A stretch of 64,000 nt of DNA, taken from positions 558,001-622,000 of the forward strand of contig OY970183.1 in NCBI GenBank assembly GCA_963708155.1, read 5' to 3'. This DNA is from Methylovirgula sp963708155 (GTDB taxonomy: Bacteria; Pseudomonadota; Alphaproteobacteria; Rhizobiales; Beijerinckiaceae). The notes under the pieces were generated by a model. That model did not search any database, was not told the DNA's origin, and was given only the letters and a program-made list of their open reading frames with translations. Made by a program: the position numbers and the translations under genes. Below are positions 16,171 through 25,661 of this stretch, piece by piece. Each line of letters opens with the position of its first letter. Position 1 is the stretch's first letter.

Positions 16171-16585
16171 ATGAAAGTCAAAGACCTCATGCATAATGGC
16201 GCGATTTGCGTCGAGCCGAGCACACCAGTCAAGGATATCGCCAAGCGCATGCGCGATGATGATGTCGGCGCCCTCACCGTCAAGGCGAACGGACACCTCG
16301 TGGGGATCGTCACTGATCGCGATATCACCTGTCGGGCTTTCACGCACGGCGACAATTTGAGCAAATTGACCGCCGAGAATGTCATGACCTCGAATGTCGT
16401 CTGCTGCTCGCCCGAAGATGATATTGGAGCCGCCATCCATGTCATGGAATTCGAAGAAGATCCGTCGCCTGCCGGTGACGGATGGCCAGAACATGATCGG
16501 GATGCTCAGCCTGGGCGATATTTCGCACAAGGTGAACAAGGAGCTTTCCGGTGAGGTTTTGCGCGCTGTCTCAGGGCATCACTGA
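16171..16585 (+). CDS. CBS-domain protein (frame interrupted)
   Basis: About 137 residues carrying a pair of CBS domains, which usually bind adenine nucleotides and act as energy sensors. The first domain (MKVKDLMHNGAICVEP through VGIVTDRDITCR) is intact. The second begins VMTSNVVCCSPEDDIG and continues, after a one-base slip at the GAATTCG at 16448-16454, as KKIRRLPVTDGQNMIGMLS and DISHKVNKELSGEVL. RBS GGAGG precedes ATG 16171. Single-gene unit with its own FNR-like box and a strong terminator. Confidence 0.82.
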
Positions 16586-16624
16586 CCTTTTTAGGGCCGG
16601 TGCCGTTTATGGCGCGAGAAGACG

Positions 16625-16661
16625 TGCAGGCGCGATTTTTCCAATCGCGCCTGCATTTTTT
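16625..16661 (+). terminator. rho-independent terminator of the CBS gene
   Basis: A perfect 13-pair stem (TGCAGGCGCGATT/AATCGCGCCTGCA), five-base loop and six T. Confidence 0.95.
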
Positions 16662-16728
16662 CGCCGTTACCCCGAGATAGCCCAGATCGACGCTGACACG
16701 TCCACCTCCCGTTGGCCCCTAGCGCTGT

Positions 16729-17214
16729 TCAGCTCACATACGCGCGAATATCCCGCGCCAGGACGTCGAGCTTGTCGCCGGGCGTGCCTTTAAGAACCTC
16801 ATGCCGGCTGAAACTTGATGTCGCGAGCGGCACGCGGTCCGTTAGCTCCTCGATTTCGAGCGCGAGCCCGGGATAGGCGCGACCACTGCCGGAAACCCAA
16901 AACGCCGCGATCGGACCTATGTGGCCCGCGAAGCGCGTGAGATAAGCGCGAACCGGAGCCGACAGGCCGCCCGCCCAGACCGGCGATCCAACGACCAAAA
17001 ACGCGTAGTCGGCCGGATCGCGTTCGCAGGTAATGTCCGGCAGATGATGGCGCAAGGCGTGCCAGATGCCGCGCCAATATCCCGGGAGGCCTGCATAAGC
17101 CGGCGACGGCAGCCTGATCGTGTCGATCTCCGCGTTGAGCCGCGCGGCGAGCTGGCGCGCCAGTTCCTCGGTTGCGCCCAACCGCGAGTAATAGGCCACG
17201 AGAACTTTTCTCAC
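16729..17214 (-). CDS. flavodoxin-family protein
   Basis: 161 residues. The N-terminal YYSRLGATEELARQLA is the FMN phosphate-binding loop (SxxGxTxxxA form), and FLVVGSPVWAGGLSAPVRAYL is the second flavin-contacting loop. It is likely an FMN-binding electron carrier or NAD(P)H-quinone reductase-like protein in the cytoplasm. The start is GTG behind GGAGGAACTC. It converges on the CBS gene and closes the stress cluster; no FNR-like box was found upstream of it. Confidence 0.8.
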   Translation of the reverse strand: MRKVLVAYYSRLGATEELARQLAARLNAEIDTIRLPSPAYAGLPGYWRGIWHALRHHLPDITCERDPADYAFLVVGSPVWAGGLSAPVRAYLTRFAGHIGPIAAFWVSGSGRAYPGLALEIEELTDRVPLATSSFSRHEVLKGTPGDKLDVLARDIRAYVS

Positions 17215-17292
17215 GAGTTCCTCCGAGCCAATTTGACATAATCCCGCGCGTCCCGGGCTTGTCCCGGCGCGGGCGCCGCATGTCGGCTCACA

Positions 17293-17742
17293 TTAGGGCC
17301 GCCATCCCCGCGGCGCTATCTCGAATCCAGCAAATTCGAATCCTGGCGCAACCGTGCAGCCGACAAGCGTCCAGCCGCTTGCGGACTCGGCGCTGGTGGA
17401 CTCGGCGCTGGTGGACTCGGCGCTCTGCCACATCCGCGCGGGCACGATCACCTGCGGCACTTCACCAGCCAGAAGATCGGCGCCGAGCCGATACACCGAG
17501 AGAGCCGTCGGCGTCTTGACCGAAAGAACCAGCGGCGCGCCAGCATAGAAGTGCCAGATCTCTGCGGCATCGACCCGATGCCAATGCGAGCGCTGGCCGG
17601 CCTTGAGCAGATAATAAATCGCCGTCGAGGCGGCGCGGCCGTCGGTCGTTACCGCATCGCGAAACGTCTCGCGGAAATAGCCGCCTTCCGGATGCGGCTC
17701 CAGCGCCAGGGCTTCGATAATTTCGTCCGCGGATCGCATCAT
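17293..17742 (-). CDS. cupin_5 (DUF985) family protein
   Basis: 149 residues with the DUF985 cupin core: PHPEGGYFRETFR near the start, SHWHRVDAAEIWHFYAGAPL for metal binding, and LVGCTVAPGFEFAGFE at the end. Its function is unproven, perhaps sugar- or aldehyde-related isomerisation. The stretch between MWQ and GWTL is lengthened by a SAEST repeat encoded by a 15-bp tandem repeat (17384-17425), absent from typical members. The ATG directly abuts the end of the efflux lipoprotein gene, so it is the last gene of the RND operon. Confidence 0.82.
   Translation of the reverse strand: MMRSADEIIEALALEPHPEGGYFRETFRDAVTTDGRAASTAIYYLLKAGQRSHWHRVDAAEIWHFYAGAPLVLSVKTPTALSVYRLGADLLAGEVPQVIVPARMWQSAESTSAESTSAESASGWTLVGCTVAPGFEFAGFEIAPRGWRP
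17384..17425. repeat. 15-bp tandem repeat, 2.8 copies
   Basis: GGACTCGGCGCTGGT occurs twice perfectly, then 12 bases of a third copy. The unit is a multiple of three, so copy-number change keeps the cupin gene in frame. Confidence 0.9.
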
Positions 17743-19238
17743 TGCTGCCCGACGGGAACGAAGGCACCGCGCGGCAGGCCGCTCGAGGCGAGAACCGGCA
17801 GCAACCCGGTGTCCCAGCCGCCGCCGAGCGCTTTCACGAGCCGCACATTCGCCTCGAGGCGCCGGCGCTCGATCTCGACCTGATTGACCTCGTTGGACAG
17901 GGCCGCCGTCTGCGCCGTGATGACCTGAAGATAGGCCACCTCGCCGCCGGTATAGGCTGTCGTGAACGTATTGAGCGCCCTGTTGGCGGCGATGACGGCG
18001 TCGCGCTGCTGCTTCGCCTCTTTGCCGAGGATGCGCAGGGACGACAGATTATCCTCGACATCCTGGAAGGCGGAAAGCGTGATCTGCCGATAGGCGGCGA
18101 CATCGCCAGCATAGGCGGCGCGGACCGCGTCCGATTGCGCGCGGATGGCGCCGCCGTCAAAGATCGGCTGCGACAGGGTCGTGCCGACCGACCAGAGCAG
18201 GCTCGGCCACAAGAACCAGTTCGCCGGCGTCGTGCCCTGGAAACCGGCCAGCGCCCCGAGGTTCACGTTCGGATAGAAGGCGGCATCCGCGATGCCAATC
18301 TGCTGATTGGCCTCGGCGACGCGCCGCTCGGCGGCGGCAATGTCCGGCCGCCGCTGCAAAAGCTCGGACGGCAAAACGGCAGGGATCGGCCGCGGCTTGA
18401 GCTGGCCGAAAGCGGCCGGGGGGATCGAGAGCGCCGCCGGCGGCTCGCCGATCAGCACCGCGATGGCGTGCTCATATTCCGCGCGCGTGACGCCCACATC
18501 GGTGTCCAGCACCTTGGTCGTGTCGAGCTGGGTCTGTGCCTGTTCAACATCGGACTCCGGCGCGAGACCGCCGACATGCCGGTTGGTCGTCAGTTGCAGC
18601 GCGTGCGCATAGGCTTTGACCGTCTCGTCCAGAAGCCGCTGCTGGGCGTCCTGCGCACGCAGGTCAATATAGTCGAGCGCCAGCTCGGCATGAAGGCTGA
18701 GGCTCGCCGTCGCCAGATCGGCCGCGGTTGCCTGGGCCTCCTCCCGCGCCGCCTCGACCGAGCGACGTATGCTGCCCCAGAAATCGATCTCGTAATTAAG
18801 ATCGACGGGCATTTGGAAATCGCCCAGCGCCGGCGGATTCGGAAGCGCAACATAGGGTTGATGCGCGGACTCGCGGATGTAGGCGGCGCTGGGGCCGGCC
18901 GAAACGTTGGGGAATTCGGCGGCGCGCGCCACGCGGATCAAGGCGCGCGACTGTACGAAACGCGCCTCGGCTTCTTTCAGGCTCTGGTTGGCGTCGCCCA
19001 GTTGCTCCTCGAGCCGGTTGAGCTCGCGATCGCCGAAGACTTCCCACCACTTGCCACGCGCGAGCGCATCGCTCGGCGTCGCGCGTATCCAGATGCCAGC
19101 GGTTTTCGGATCGGCCGGGGTTGTGGCTTCCTTGAACTTCGGCGTAACTGGCACTGCCGGCTTGATGTAGTCGGGCCCCACCATGCAGCCCGTCAATAAT
19201 AGCCCGAACGATGCGGCGACCCCCCACGCATAGCGCAT
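17739..19238 (-). CDS. RND efflux outer-membrane lipoprotein, NodT/OprM family
   Basis: 499 residues. A lipoprotein signal with lipobox LLTGC gives an acylated cysteine at residue 18. Two repeated OEP halves follow, with the typical LNRLEEQLGDANQSLKEAEAR and TQLDTTK coiled-coil stretches and the conserved GGEVAYLQVITAQ near the end. It forms the trimeric outer-membrane channel of the tripartite pump. The start ATG overlaps the adaptor stop by one base (TAATG). Order permease-adaptor-channel-cupin, all leftward. Confidence 0.92.
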   Translation of the reverse strand: MRYAWGVAASFGLLLTGCMVGPDYIKPAVPVTPKFKEATTPADPKTAGIWIRATPSDALARGKWWEVFGDRELNRLEEQLGDANQSLKEAEARFVQSRALIRVARAAEFPNVSAGPSAAYIRESAHQPYVALPNPPALGDFQMPVDLNYEIDFWGSIRRSVEAAREEAQATAADLATASLSLHAELALDYIDLRAQDAQQRLLDETVKAYAHALQLTTNRHVGGLAPESDVEQAQTQLDTTKVLDTDVGVTRAEYEHAIAVLIGEPPAALSIPPAAFGQLKPRPIPAVLPSELLQRRPDIAAAERRVAEANQQIGIADAAFYPNVNLGALAGFQGTTPANWFLWPSLLWSVGTTLSQPIFDGGAIRAQSDAVRAAYAGDVAAYRQITLSAFQDVEDNLSSLRILGKEAKQQRDAVIAANRALNTFTTAYTGGEVAYLQVITAQTAALSNEVNQVEIERRRLEANVRLVKALGGGWDTGLLPVLASSGLPRGAFVPVGQQ

Positions 19239-20461
19239 TAGCTGGCTCCGGCCGGCTTGCTGGCGTTGACGCGCACTGTCACCCCGCTGATCAGGGAATC
19301 CGATGGATTGACGATGACCTGATCCGTGCTTTTAAGCCCTGAGAGGACTTCGACACGATCGCCATAGTCGCGCCCGATGGCAATCGGAACCAACTCCACC
19401 TTGCCGTTGCGAACGACGCCGACACGCAGACCTTCGCTGCGGAACAGCAACGTGTTGGAGGGAATAGTCACACTCCCCGGGTGAGGGCGCAGCGCAAAAT
19501 GCACGAACGTGTACGCGCCAGGCAGGATCTTGTCCGCGGCATTATCGACGTCGACCTCGGCCAGAAGCGTGCGCGACAATGGATTGATGGCCTTGTCGGT
19601 CCGCACCAATGTCCCCTCGAAGGTCTGGCCCGGATATTCATCCAGCGTGACGCCCGGCTTGGCGCCGACGTGAATCTGCGGCGCATAAATCTCGGGGATC
19701 GCCACATAGATGCGCAGCGTCCCCGTCGCCTGCATGCGGAAGAGCTCGCTGTTGCGCGTGCCGGCACCGGCGCTGATCAGATCGCCGATATCTGTATTGC
19801 GGGCGGTGATCACACCGTCAAAGGGCGCGTAGATTTTCTCGTAGGATTGCAATTCCTCGAGCCGTGCGACATCGGCCTGGCGCGAAGTGACGATCGCCCG
19901 ATCGGCGGCATAGGCGCCGGCAGCGTTATCGCGCTCCTGTGTCGAGACCGAGTTTGACTTCAAAAGATCCTCGGTGCGGTTCGCGGTGATGTTCGCCAGT
20001 TTGGCGTTGGCCTCAGCAGTCACCAGATCGGCGCGCGCCTGACGCAATTGTGCGTCGAGTTCAGGCGTTTCGATCTCGGCCAGCAATTCGCCCTTCTTCA
20101 CCTGCGCGCCGATATCGACATACCATTTCTTCAGATAGCCGTTGGCGCGGGCATAGATCGGGGTATCGGTGAAAGCCGTGGTCTGGCCGGGCAGAACCAG
20201 AGCCTGATTGGGCGCATCGGTCTTCGGCTGCACAACATCGACGATCGGCTCGGCCGCCTCGACCGTCTCCTGGGTAAGCGCGGTCTCGGAGGACGTGCGT
20301 ACCCGGATGCCGTAATAGATCCCACCGAGTATCAAGGCCACGCCCAGCACAAGCACAAGCTTGCCGCGTCCGCCGCGTTTTGGCGAGCCTGGCAGATGGG
20401 CCGGCGTTGTGGCCGGATCGGCTGCGGGCGTTTTCACGCCATCGGTCTTCTCGAGCATCAC
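19238..20461 (-). CDS. RND efflux periplasmic adaptor (MFP)
   Basis: 407 residues. One N-terminal membrane anchor (about 33-50), the lipoyl halves VDIGAQVKKGELLAEIETPELD and YAPFDGVITARNTDIGDLI flanking a helical hairpin, then the beta-barrel and membrane-proximal domains (LPGAYTFVHFAL). It couples the inner-membrane permease to the outer channel. The start is GTG 20461 or ATG 20458; both overlap the permease stop (GTGATG), showing translational coupling. Confidence 0.93.
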   Translation of the reverse strand: MMLEKTDGVKTPAADPATTPAHLPGSPKRGGRGKLVLVLGVALILGGIYYGIRVRTSSETALTQETVEAAEPIVDVVQPKTDAPNQALVLPGQTTAFTDTPIYARANGYLKKWYVDIGAQVKKGELLAEIETPELDAQLRQARADLVTAEANAKLANITANRTEDLLKSNSVSTQERDNAAGAYAADRAIVTSRQADVARLEELQSYEKIYAPFDGVITARNTDIGDLISAGAGTRNSELFRMQATGTLRIYVAIPEIYAPQIHVGAKPGVTLDEYPGQTFEGTLVRTDKAINPLSRTLLAEVDVDNAADKILPGAYTFVHFALRPHPGSVTIPSNTLLFRSEGLRVGVVRNGKVELVPIAIGRDYGDRVEVLSGLKSTDQVIVNPSDSLISGVTVRVNASKPAGAS

Positions 20462-23400
20462 GCCACCAAACTCCCCTGCCCCGCCAATGTATCCGCTGGC
20501 GGCGGCGGCGTCGCGGCGCCACCCTTGCGGGAATGCAACAGGGAAAAAACAGTCGGAACGAAAACCAGGGTGGCGACGGTCGCCAGCATCAGGCCGCCGA
20601 TGACCGCGCGGCCGAGCGGCGCGTTCTGCTCGCCGCCCTCGCCCGCGCCGAGCGCCATCGGCACCATGCCGATGATCATGGCCAGCGCCGTCATCAGAAC
20701 CGGCCGGAAACGGGTAAAGCCGGCGTCGATCGCCGCGCGCACCGCATCACCGTGTTCGGCCAGCTTCTCGCGGGCGAAGGAAATGACGAGAATGCTGTTG
20801 GCTGTCGCAACACCCATGCACATGATGGCTCCCATCAGCGCGGGCACACTCAATGTCGTCCCGGTAAAGAACAGGAACAGGACGATGCCCGCCAGCGCTG
20901 CCGGCAGGGCGCTGATGATGATAAAAGCATCCGACCAGGACTGAAAGTTGACGACGATCAGCAGGTAGACGAACAGGATGGAGAAGGCGAGGCCCTCGAA
21001 AAGATCGACATAGGAGGCGCGCATCGTCTCCAACTGGCCGCGGACGGTAACAAAACTGCCGCGCGGCAGCAGATGCCTGTCTTCGCTGACGACCTTGTCG
21101 ATGTCGCGGCCGATGGCGCCAAGATCGCGCCCGCGGACATTGGCGTAAATGTCAATCACGCGGGCGATATTGTAGTGATCGACCGCCGCCATTTCCTGTG
21201 AGCGGGAAATCGTCGCGACATCAGCGAGGATTGCGGGCGCTCTTTGACCCGTGCCGGTGATCGGCAGATTCTGCAAATCCTGCAGGGACTGGATGTCATA
21301 TTGCGGCGCCATGGTCGCAAGGTTGTAGTTGACCCCATTCTTGCGGTTCAGGAAGAACATCGGGGAGGTCTGGAAGCTGCCGCTCAGCGTGTCGAGAACG
21401 CTGCTCGCCACATCGTTTTCGGTCAGCCCGTTCTGCTGCGCCTTGGTCCGGTCGACCGTGATCTGGAAGGTCGGATAATCGAACTTCTGATGGATGCGTG
21501 CATCGACGATGCCGGGAATCCTTCGTATTTTCTGCAGCATATGGTCGGCCACGGCACGGTTGGCGTTGATATCCTTGCCGCTGATCTGGATATCGATCGG
21601 TGATGGCAGACCGAAATTGAGGATCTGCGTAATCATGTCCGCCGGCAGCGTATAGAAAGTGACGTCAGGAAAGTCGCGCGCCAGCGCCAGCCGGATTTTC
21701 TGGACGTAGCCGTCGGTCGGATGATGGTTTTCCTTGAGCTGGACCATAATGTCGGCGTCGGCGGCGCCAATCACACCCGTGGTCGTGTGGGTGAGATTCA
21801 TGCCGCTATAAGGCAGGCCGATATTGTCGATGATCGCGCCCATCTCGTCCGCCGGAATGATTTCGCGGATCTTGTCCTCGACGAGATCCGCGATCCGCGC
21901 CGTCTCCTCGATGCGGGTTCCGGTCTTTGCCCGCATATGGAATGTGAATTGTCCGCTGTCCGTGTTCGGAAAGAAATCCTGACCCAGCCACGGGGCGAGC
22001 GCGAAAACCGCCAGGACGCAGCCAAGGAAGACGGGCAGAAAGATTTTCCGGTTGTGAACGAATAAGGTGAGGAGATCGCGATAGCGGAGGCGAAGCCTAT
22101 CGAACCGCGCTTCAAACCCCCGCTGAAAAGCCGCCAGCGGACCACGCGACGGGGCGCCGTTGCCCTCGTGCTTCTCCGTCGTCAGCAGATACATCGCCAT
22201 CGTCGGCACCAGCGTGCGCGACAATATATAAGAAGCGAGCATGGCGAAGACGACGGCCTCCGCCAGGGGGATGAAGAGATAGCGCGCCACGCCATTCAGC
22301 AGGAACATCGGCACGAAGACGATGCAGATCGACAGGGTCGAGACGAGCGCCGGCACGGCAATCTGTGCCGCGCCGTTGAGAATAGCGTCGCGTTTTGGCG
22401 CCCCCTCCTCCATGTAGCGCTCGATATTCTCGATAGTAACGGTTGCGTCGTCGACCAGGATGCCGACGGCAAGTGCGAGACCGCCGAGCGTCATGATATT
22501 AATGGTCTGGCCGATGAAACTCAGCACCATCACCGAGGTCAGGATCGACAGCGGGATCGATACCGCGATGATCAGCGTTGAGCGCCAACTGCCGAGAAAC
22601 AGCAGGATCATCATGGCCGTGAGCCCGGCGGCGATTACCGCCTCGCGAATGACGCTGACAACAGCGCCCTTGACGAAAATCGACTGGTCGGCGAGAGCCT
22701 CGATCCGCAATTGCGGCGGCAGCGTCTGTTCCACCCGCGGCAGCACGGCGCGAACGCCGTTGACGACGCTGATCGTCGAGGCATCGCCGGCTTTGATGAT
22801 GCTAAGCAGCACGCCGCGACGGCCATTCTGGCGCACGACGTTGGTTTGCGGCGCAAAAGCGATGCTGACGGTCGCGACGTCGCGGAGATAGATGGTCGCA
22901 TTGCCGATGGTCTTGATCGGCACGTTGTTCAGCTCATCGGCTGTCTGCGTCGTGCCATTGATATGAACATCATACTCGAATTGCGAGATTTTCGCCGTGC
23001 CTGACGGCAGCACGAGATATTGCTTCTCGACCGCATCCAGTACGTCGGCGGGCGACAGGCCCTTGGCCTGAAGCTGTTGCGGATTGAGGCTGATGAGCAT
23101 CTCGCGCTGCTTGCCGCCATAGGGATAGGGCACGACGGCGCCCGGCACGGTTACAAGCTGGGTGCGCAGGAAGTTCAGCGCCAGATCGTTGAGTTCCTGC
23201 TCCGACAGGCCCTGGCCGGAAAGCCCGAGTTGCAGGATCGGCACGCTGGAGGCGCTGAAATTGAGGACTTCCGGCGGCTGAGTGCCGGGCGGCAACTGCC
23301 GCAGCATCAGCTGCGCGTCGGCGGTGACCTGCGCATTTGCGGTGTCGAGGCTGGCATTCGGCTGAAGGAAGATTTTGACGAGCGCCAGGCCGTTATAGGT

Positions 23401-23652
23401 CGTCGACTCGATATGTTCGATATTGTCGACGAGAGTCGTCAGCGAACGTTCGTAGGGGGTGGTCAGCCGCCCCTCCATCTCCTCCGGATTTAGGCCGGTA
23501 TAGGTCCAAACCACGGCCACGACCGGAATGTCGATATTGGGAAAGATGTCGGTCGGCGTCCGGAGGATCACTACCGGGCTCAGAACGAGGATCAGCAGCG
23601 CCAGCACGATGAAGGTATAGGGCCGATCGAGCGCGAGGCGGACGATCCACAT
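20458..23652 (-). CDS. RND efflux permease
   Basis: 1064 residues, the full length of the AcrB/MdtB class, with no frame break. Twelve membrane helices are inferred from family layout. The proton-relay helix 4 contains ALAVGILVDDATVTIEN with the two essential aspartates. It opens with DRPYTFIVLALLILVLSP, as in hydrophobe/amphiphile exporters; the VDDA form and absence of metal-type charged residues argue against a heavy-metal pump. RBS AAAGGAG lies before the ATG. First gene of the operon; no TetR or MarR regulator is adjacent, so control is unknown. Confidence 0.93.
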   Translation of the reverse strand: MWIVRLALDRPYTFIVLALLILVLSPVVILRTPTDIFPNIDIPVVAVVWTYTGLNPEEMEGRLTTPYERSLTTLVDNIEHIESTTYNGLALVKIFLQPNASLDTANAQVTADAQLMLRQLPPGTQPPEVLNFSASSVPILQLGLSGQGLSEQELNDLALNFLRTQLVTVPGAVVPYPYGGKQREMLISLNPQQLQAKGLSPADVLDAVEKQYLVLPSGTAKISQFEYDVHINGTTQTADELNNVPIKTIGNATIYLRDVATVSIAFAPQTNVVRQNGRRGVLLSIIKAGDASTISVVNGVRAVLPRVEQTLPPQLRIEALADQSIFVKGAVVSVIREAVIAAGLTAMMILLFLGSWRSTLIIAVSIPLSILTSVMVLSFIGQTINIMTLGGLALAVGILVDDATVTIENIERYMEEGAPKRDAILNGAAQIAVPALVSTLSICIVFVPMFLLNGVARYLFIPLAEAVVFAMLASYILSRTLVPTMAMYLLTTEKHEGNGAPSRGPLAAFQRGFEARFDRLRLRYRDLLTLFVHNRKIFLPVFLGCVLAVFALAPWLGQDFFPNTDSGQFTFHMRAKTGTRIEETARIADLVEDKIREIIPADEMGAIIDNIGLPYSGMNLTHTTTGVIGAADADIMVQLKENHHPTDGYVQKIRLALARDFPDVTFYTLPADMITQILNFGLPSPIDIQISGKDINANRAVADHMLQKIRRIPGIVDARIHQKFDYPTFQITVDRTKAQQNGLTENDVASSVLDTLSGSFQTSPMFFLNRKNGVNYNLATMAPQYDIQSLQDLQNLPITGTGQRAPAILADVATISRSQEMAAVDHYNIARVIDIYANVRGRDLGAIGRDIDKVVSEDRHLLPRGSFVTVRGQLETMRASYVDLFEGLAFSILFVYLLIVVNFQSWSDAFIIISALPAALAGIVLFLFFTGTTLSVPALMGAIMCMGVATANSILVISFAREKLAEHGDAVRAAIDAGFTRFRPVLMTALAMIIGMVPMALGAGEGGEQNAPLGRAVIGGLMLATVATLVFVPTVFSLLHSRKGGAATPPPPADTLAGQGSLVA

Positions 23653-24065
23653 TCAATAGCACTCCTTTCGGGCGCGCCTGTCCGATTTTCCGCCGGGCAA
23701 CGGATAGGGCCATTCGCCAGGCCAAGAAGCGCGATAGGATAGCACGCACCCACCTCTCGGGTTGCAATGCGCTCCGGCGCGCCTTAACGACGTCTATGGA
23801 TCAGCTGACCAACCCGTCGCGGTCTTATTGCGGAGCTTTCGTGGTCATTCAAGGCGGATGGCCGCAAAGGCCATCGCAAGCGCGTGATCGGGCCCAAAAG
23901 TTTTGTTGAACAGGCCCGGTTTGGGCAGCGCAATTGCGTTGTGCCGGCCATTGCAGGCCCTCGTCACAGGTCTTTCCTCTCAGGGCCATGATCCCGCCCT
24001 AGATTTTTAGGTTTCTGGTACCGAGCCGCCACAATGCCTTTGACGAACCTTGGCGCCGACAAGGA
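23653..24065. other. intergenic region upstream of the RND operon
   Basis: About 410 bp with the presumed operon promoter. No intact gene, repeat or operator was recognised; a 37-codon frame at about 23796 has no coding features. Confidence 0.5.
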
Positions 24066-24572
24066 ATGAACCTCATCCAACCCCGCTCCGCCCTCCCCGG
24101 CCCAACCGATTGCGCGATACGTTTGAGGCTGTCTCCGCGAGGAGCAAGACTGACCCGCAGCCTGGGACTCGCGCTGGCCATGGCCGGGACGACGACAATC
24201 GCCTTCTCGGCGGATCGGCTTCAGGTGATTTAGATGGCGCAGGGAGCGCCGCAAGACCCCGGCGTTTCTTCGACTCCGTTGCCGCCGGAACGGCCCGCCG
24301 CATTGTCGCCGATGCCGCCGGCGTCCGCGCCTGCCGCAGCGCAACCTAGCGATAGGCAGGCCAATCCGGTGCCCCCCGCCCCCCAGAAAGAGCCGGATGA
24401 GCCGATCGACAACACCAGATTCAATGACGGCCCGGGTACGATGCTGAAATTGCCGCCGGCCTCTCATGCGCGCATGCATCAATGCGCGGTGGAATGGCAA
24501 AATATGAAGCTGGCCGGCACGGCGGAGGAAAAGATCTGGTTCAACTTCGCCCGCAAATGCCTGACGCGCTGA
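24066..24572 (+). pseudogene. small secreted Pro-rich protein, broken by an in-frame TAG
   Basis: Read from ATG 24066, the frame encodes a basic N-terminus and a signal-peptide-like helix (SLGLALAMAGTTTIAFSA). It hits TAG at 24231-24233 and then, in the same frame, continues as a Pro/Ala-rich stretch and a conserved-looking end: HQCAVEWQNMKLAGTAEEKIW and FARKC. Small exported proteins with this paired-Cys C-terminus are common in Hyphomicrobiales, with no known function. Without the TAG it would be a 168-residue protein. ATG 24234, immediately after the stop, could start a version lacking the signal peptide. A nonsense mutation or one-base error is the simplest reading. Confidence 0.6.
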
Positions 24573-24754
24573 ACCAAAAAAAACCGCGCCCGCGGACCTG
24601 AAACGGCCGGGACGCGAGGTCTTAGTCACACATTAGCGAAGACGGAACGGCCAGCCGCGCACGAGCGCCAGCTTCGGAACTCAACGCGCTCCCTCGCGCG
24701 ATAACCGCAGGCCGAGGGAATTCTGGCCGCTTCCGTCCTCTTGCTTTGACGAGT

Positions 24755-25018
24755 TTAGACCGACTTCGGAGCCGCTGGCGCAGGGGCCTTTGGCTTGCGG
24801 GGCGAAGACTTGCGCGCCTTTTTGGGAGCGCTCTTCTTGCTCGGCGACTTGCGGGCCTTCTTCGCCGCGGTCTTCGTGGCGCGCTTGGCAACCTTCTTGG
24901 TGGCCTTCTTGGTGGCCTTCTTCACGCTCTTCTTGACGGCCGTTTTCCGCACGGCCTTCTTGACAGTCTTCTTCGCCGCTTTCTTCGCGGGTTTACGCTT
25001 GGTGGTAGCCTTCACCAT
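24755..25018 (-). CDS. histone H1-like Lys/Ala-rich protein
   Basis: About 87 residues made almost entirely of Lys, Ala, Thr, Arg, Ser and Pro, in AAKK/KKAT pentad-like repeats, with a Pro/Ala tail (KAPAPAAPKSV). Composition and repeats match bacterial H1-like (Hc1/AlgP-tail type) proteins that bind and compact DNA non-specifically. ATG 25018 has AGAGGGAAC upstream. Repeats make the copy number prone to change between strains. It is followed by gene-poor DNA on its upstream side. Confidence 0.82.
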   Translation of the reverse strand: MVKATTKRKPAKKAAKKTVKKAVRKTAVKKSVKKATKKATKKVAKRATKTAAKKARKSPSKKSAPKKARKSSPRKPKAPAPAAPKSV

Positions 25019-25661
25019 GATCAAGTTCCCTCTGCTAATCTGCCGGCATGCGTTTCTTTGCCGACAAGAGGCCTAAATAGCGTAGCGCGGTTAATCAGTG
25101 GTGCAAGAGGGGCTTGCGCGTTAACGGCCGAATCGCGCTTCGATTCTGCGCCACGAACTCTTAGCAAGACGTTGCTGCGCGGGACTTGCGCGAAGCCTTC
25201 GCGGCCATCAACGAACGGCTTTCGCGCACGTCGTATGGCTTGATGGAATTGGCGTGCGGCAACATCCGTAAACATCGACGCAACACGCAACGTCGGCTTG
25301 CAATCGCACCTCGCTACATGCGCATACACATGCGCAAAGTTGTTGTTTTTCTTGATTCAATTTCCGTCTCTCGACTCTGGAAGCGTGTCTGCGCATTGAC
25401 GCCCGCGCACAGCTTCGCATGTGCCTATGTGCCAACGATGCAGCGCCGCGTATGCAGGCGAGAGGCGCTCTCACGCCCGCAAACGCATGCGCTCAAGCGC
25501 CTGTCAGAGACAGTCTTCGCACCCCGCGCGGAAGGCCAAACACGGCTCAAAAATTTTTTTGTGGGAGTCTGAAAAAAAAATGCGCCGAAACGCTTCACGC
25601 GGCGTTTCGCAACGCCCGAAAACGCGATTTACGCGATTTGCCGGCTGATTTGGAGCGCACT
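25019..25661. other. 643-bp gene-free region between the histone-like gene and gatB
   Basis: No credible gene on either strand; open frames here lack coding character. It is rich in alternating purine-pyrimidine words such as ACATGCGCA (25316-25324 and 25328-25336, a 12-bp spaced direct repeat) and ACGCATGCGCT. It holds A/T tracts at about 25550-25580. It must contain the histone-gene promoter and the end of gatB transcription. Confidence 0.55.

Noticed and set aside
17384..17425. Possible CRISPR-like repeat
   Set aside because: Units are directly adjacent with no spacers and lie inside a coding region. No CRISPR array or cas gene was seen in the window.
17742..19199. Long plus-strand frame (485 codons) opposite the efflux lipoprotein gene
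   Set aside because: Arg/Asp-rich antisense shadow typical of GC-rich DNA; the minus strand encodes a clear OprM-like protein.
25021..25572. Several open frames on both strands between the histone-like gene and gatB
   Set aside because: No ribosome binding sites, Cys/His/Arg-rich translations with no coding character, mutually overlapping.
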